64,000 nucleotides of DNA, from NCBI GenBank assembly GCA_002713365.1, contig PASR01000017.1:1-64000 (forward strand), written 5' to 3'. The position numbers and the translations under genes are program-made. Positions 63,922 through 64,000 of this stretch are shown piece after piece. This stretch comes from Rhodospirillaceae bacterium (GTDB lineage: Bacteria > Pseudomonadota > Alphaproteobacteria > UBA6615). The notes under the pieces were generated by a model. It was not told the origin of the DNA. It ran no database searches and saw only the letters and a list, made by a program, of their open reading frames with translations. Each line of letters starts with the position of its first letter. Position 1 is the first letter of the stretch.

Positions 63922-64000
63922 TTATTTGTTAATTGCTAATTCTTGTACCACTTCCTCATTTACTTCAACTCCAAGTCCAAAGCCTTCTGGCAGCAACGCT
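63922..64000 (-). CDS. mandelate racemase/muconate lactonizing enzyme family, C-terminal end
   Basis: The last 25 residues of a gene entering from the right edge, read in the frame ending at the TAA at 63922: ALLPEGFGLGVEVNEEVVQEL and a short tail. The P-x-GLGVE-xE motif close to the stop is typical of enolase-superfamily MR/MLE proteins (sugar acid dehydratases, cycloisomerases). It is 42 bases upstream of the LVIVD gene. Assignment rests on a short stretch and is moderate. Confidence 0.6.
   Translation of the reverse strand, partial: ALLPEGFGLGVEVNEEVVQELAINK

Noticed and set aside
1..64000. Alternative genetic code with TGA as tryptophan
   Set aside because: Several genes end properly at TGA (livG, livH, the SDR at 27684, the RraA-like gene, E1 alpha), often in ATGA overlaps, and tryptophan is encoded by TGG; only the GST TGA is read through.

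Overview
The window looks like a metabolic accessory region of a low-GC Gram-negative bacterium, most likely a marine alphaproteobacterium. I infer that from the gene families (slyX, Liv and sugar-type ABC importers, hydantoinases, CaiB/BaiF and RraA proteins, methylsuccinyl-CoA dehydrogenase) and the AT-rich spacers; no rRNA or marker gene is present to prove it. TGA, TAA and TAG all serve as stops, so the code is standard. About sixty genes are packed in short operons. I saw no transposase, phage gene, tRNA, rRNA, CRISPR array or transcription factor.

Layout. 1-9544 (minus): a hydantoinase operon (hyuA and two tandem hyuB), a serine beta-lactamase-like hydrolase, two SDR dehydrogenases, the start of a 2OG-Fe(II) oxygenase, and an alpha/beta-hydrolase relative lacking its nucleophile. 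9989-13002 (plus): a carbohydrate-type ABC importer core without a binding protein. 13054-16428: a class IV aminotransferase and an orphan molybdenum hydroxylase large subunit. 16468-21177 (minus): a complete branched-chain-amino-acid-type importer (livJ-livH-livM-livG-livF) with a strong hairpin after livJ. 21512-28436: an SDR and MFS pair, then a minus-strand acyl-CoA ligase, thiolase, quinone oxidoreductase and SDR operon. 28594-31825: rhodanese, nitronate monooxygenase, flavin reductase-like and RraA-like genes.

32107-36683 (plus) carries mct-meh-mcd, enzymes expected to take methylsuccinyl-CoA through the two mesaconyl-CoA isomers to citramalyl-CoA, followed by an unrecognised protein made of two related halves. 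36680-42585 holds two E1 alpha/beta 2-oxoacid dehydrogenase pairs around a divergent promoter and a ThDP-dependent acetolactate-synthase-like enzyme, with no E2 or E3. 42713-53558 holds a FAH-family hydrolase, a LigI-like amidohydrolase, an Asp/Glu racemase relative, slyX, a GIY-YIG protein, a NIPSNAP protein with an apparent ATT start, a class II aldolase, a GlcD-like oxidase, a CocE-like hydrolase and smaller genes.

53702-58118 (plus) contains two 3-hydroxyisobutyrate-dehydrogenase-like genes, a TauD-like oxygenase, a probable selenoprotein glutathione S-transferase (in-frame TGA at 56754-56756 at the active-site position, followed by a SECIS-like hairpin) and a tandem YciI-like protein. 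58131-64000 (minus) holds a second orphan molybdenum subunit, a luciferase-like monooxygenase, an orphan sugar permease, an LVIVD-repeat protein and the tail of an enolase-superfamily enzyme.

The strongest candidates for something new are the selenoprotein GST with its neighbours, and the two-half protein linked to mct-meh-mcd.
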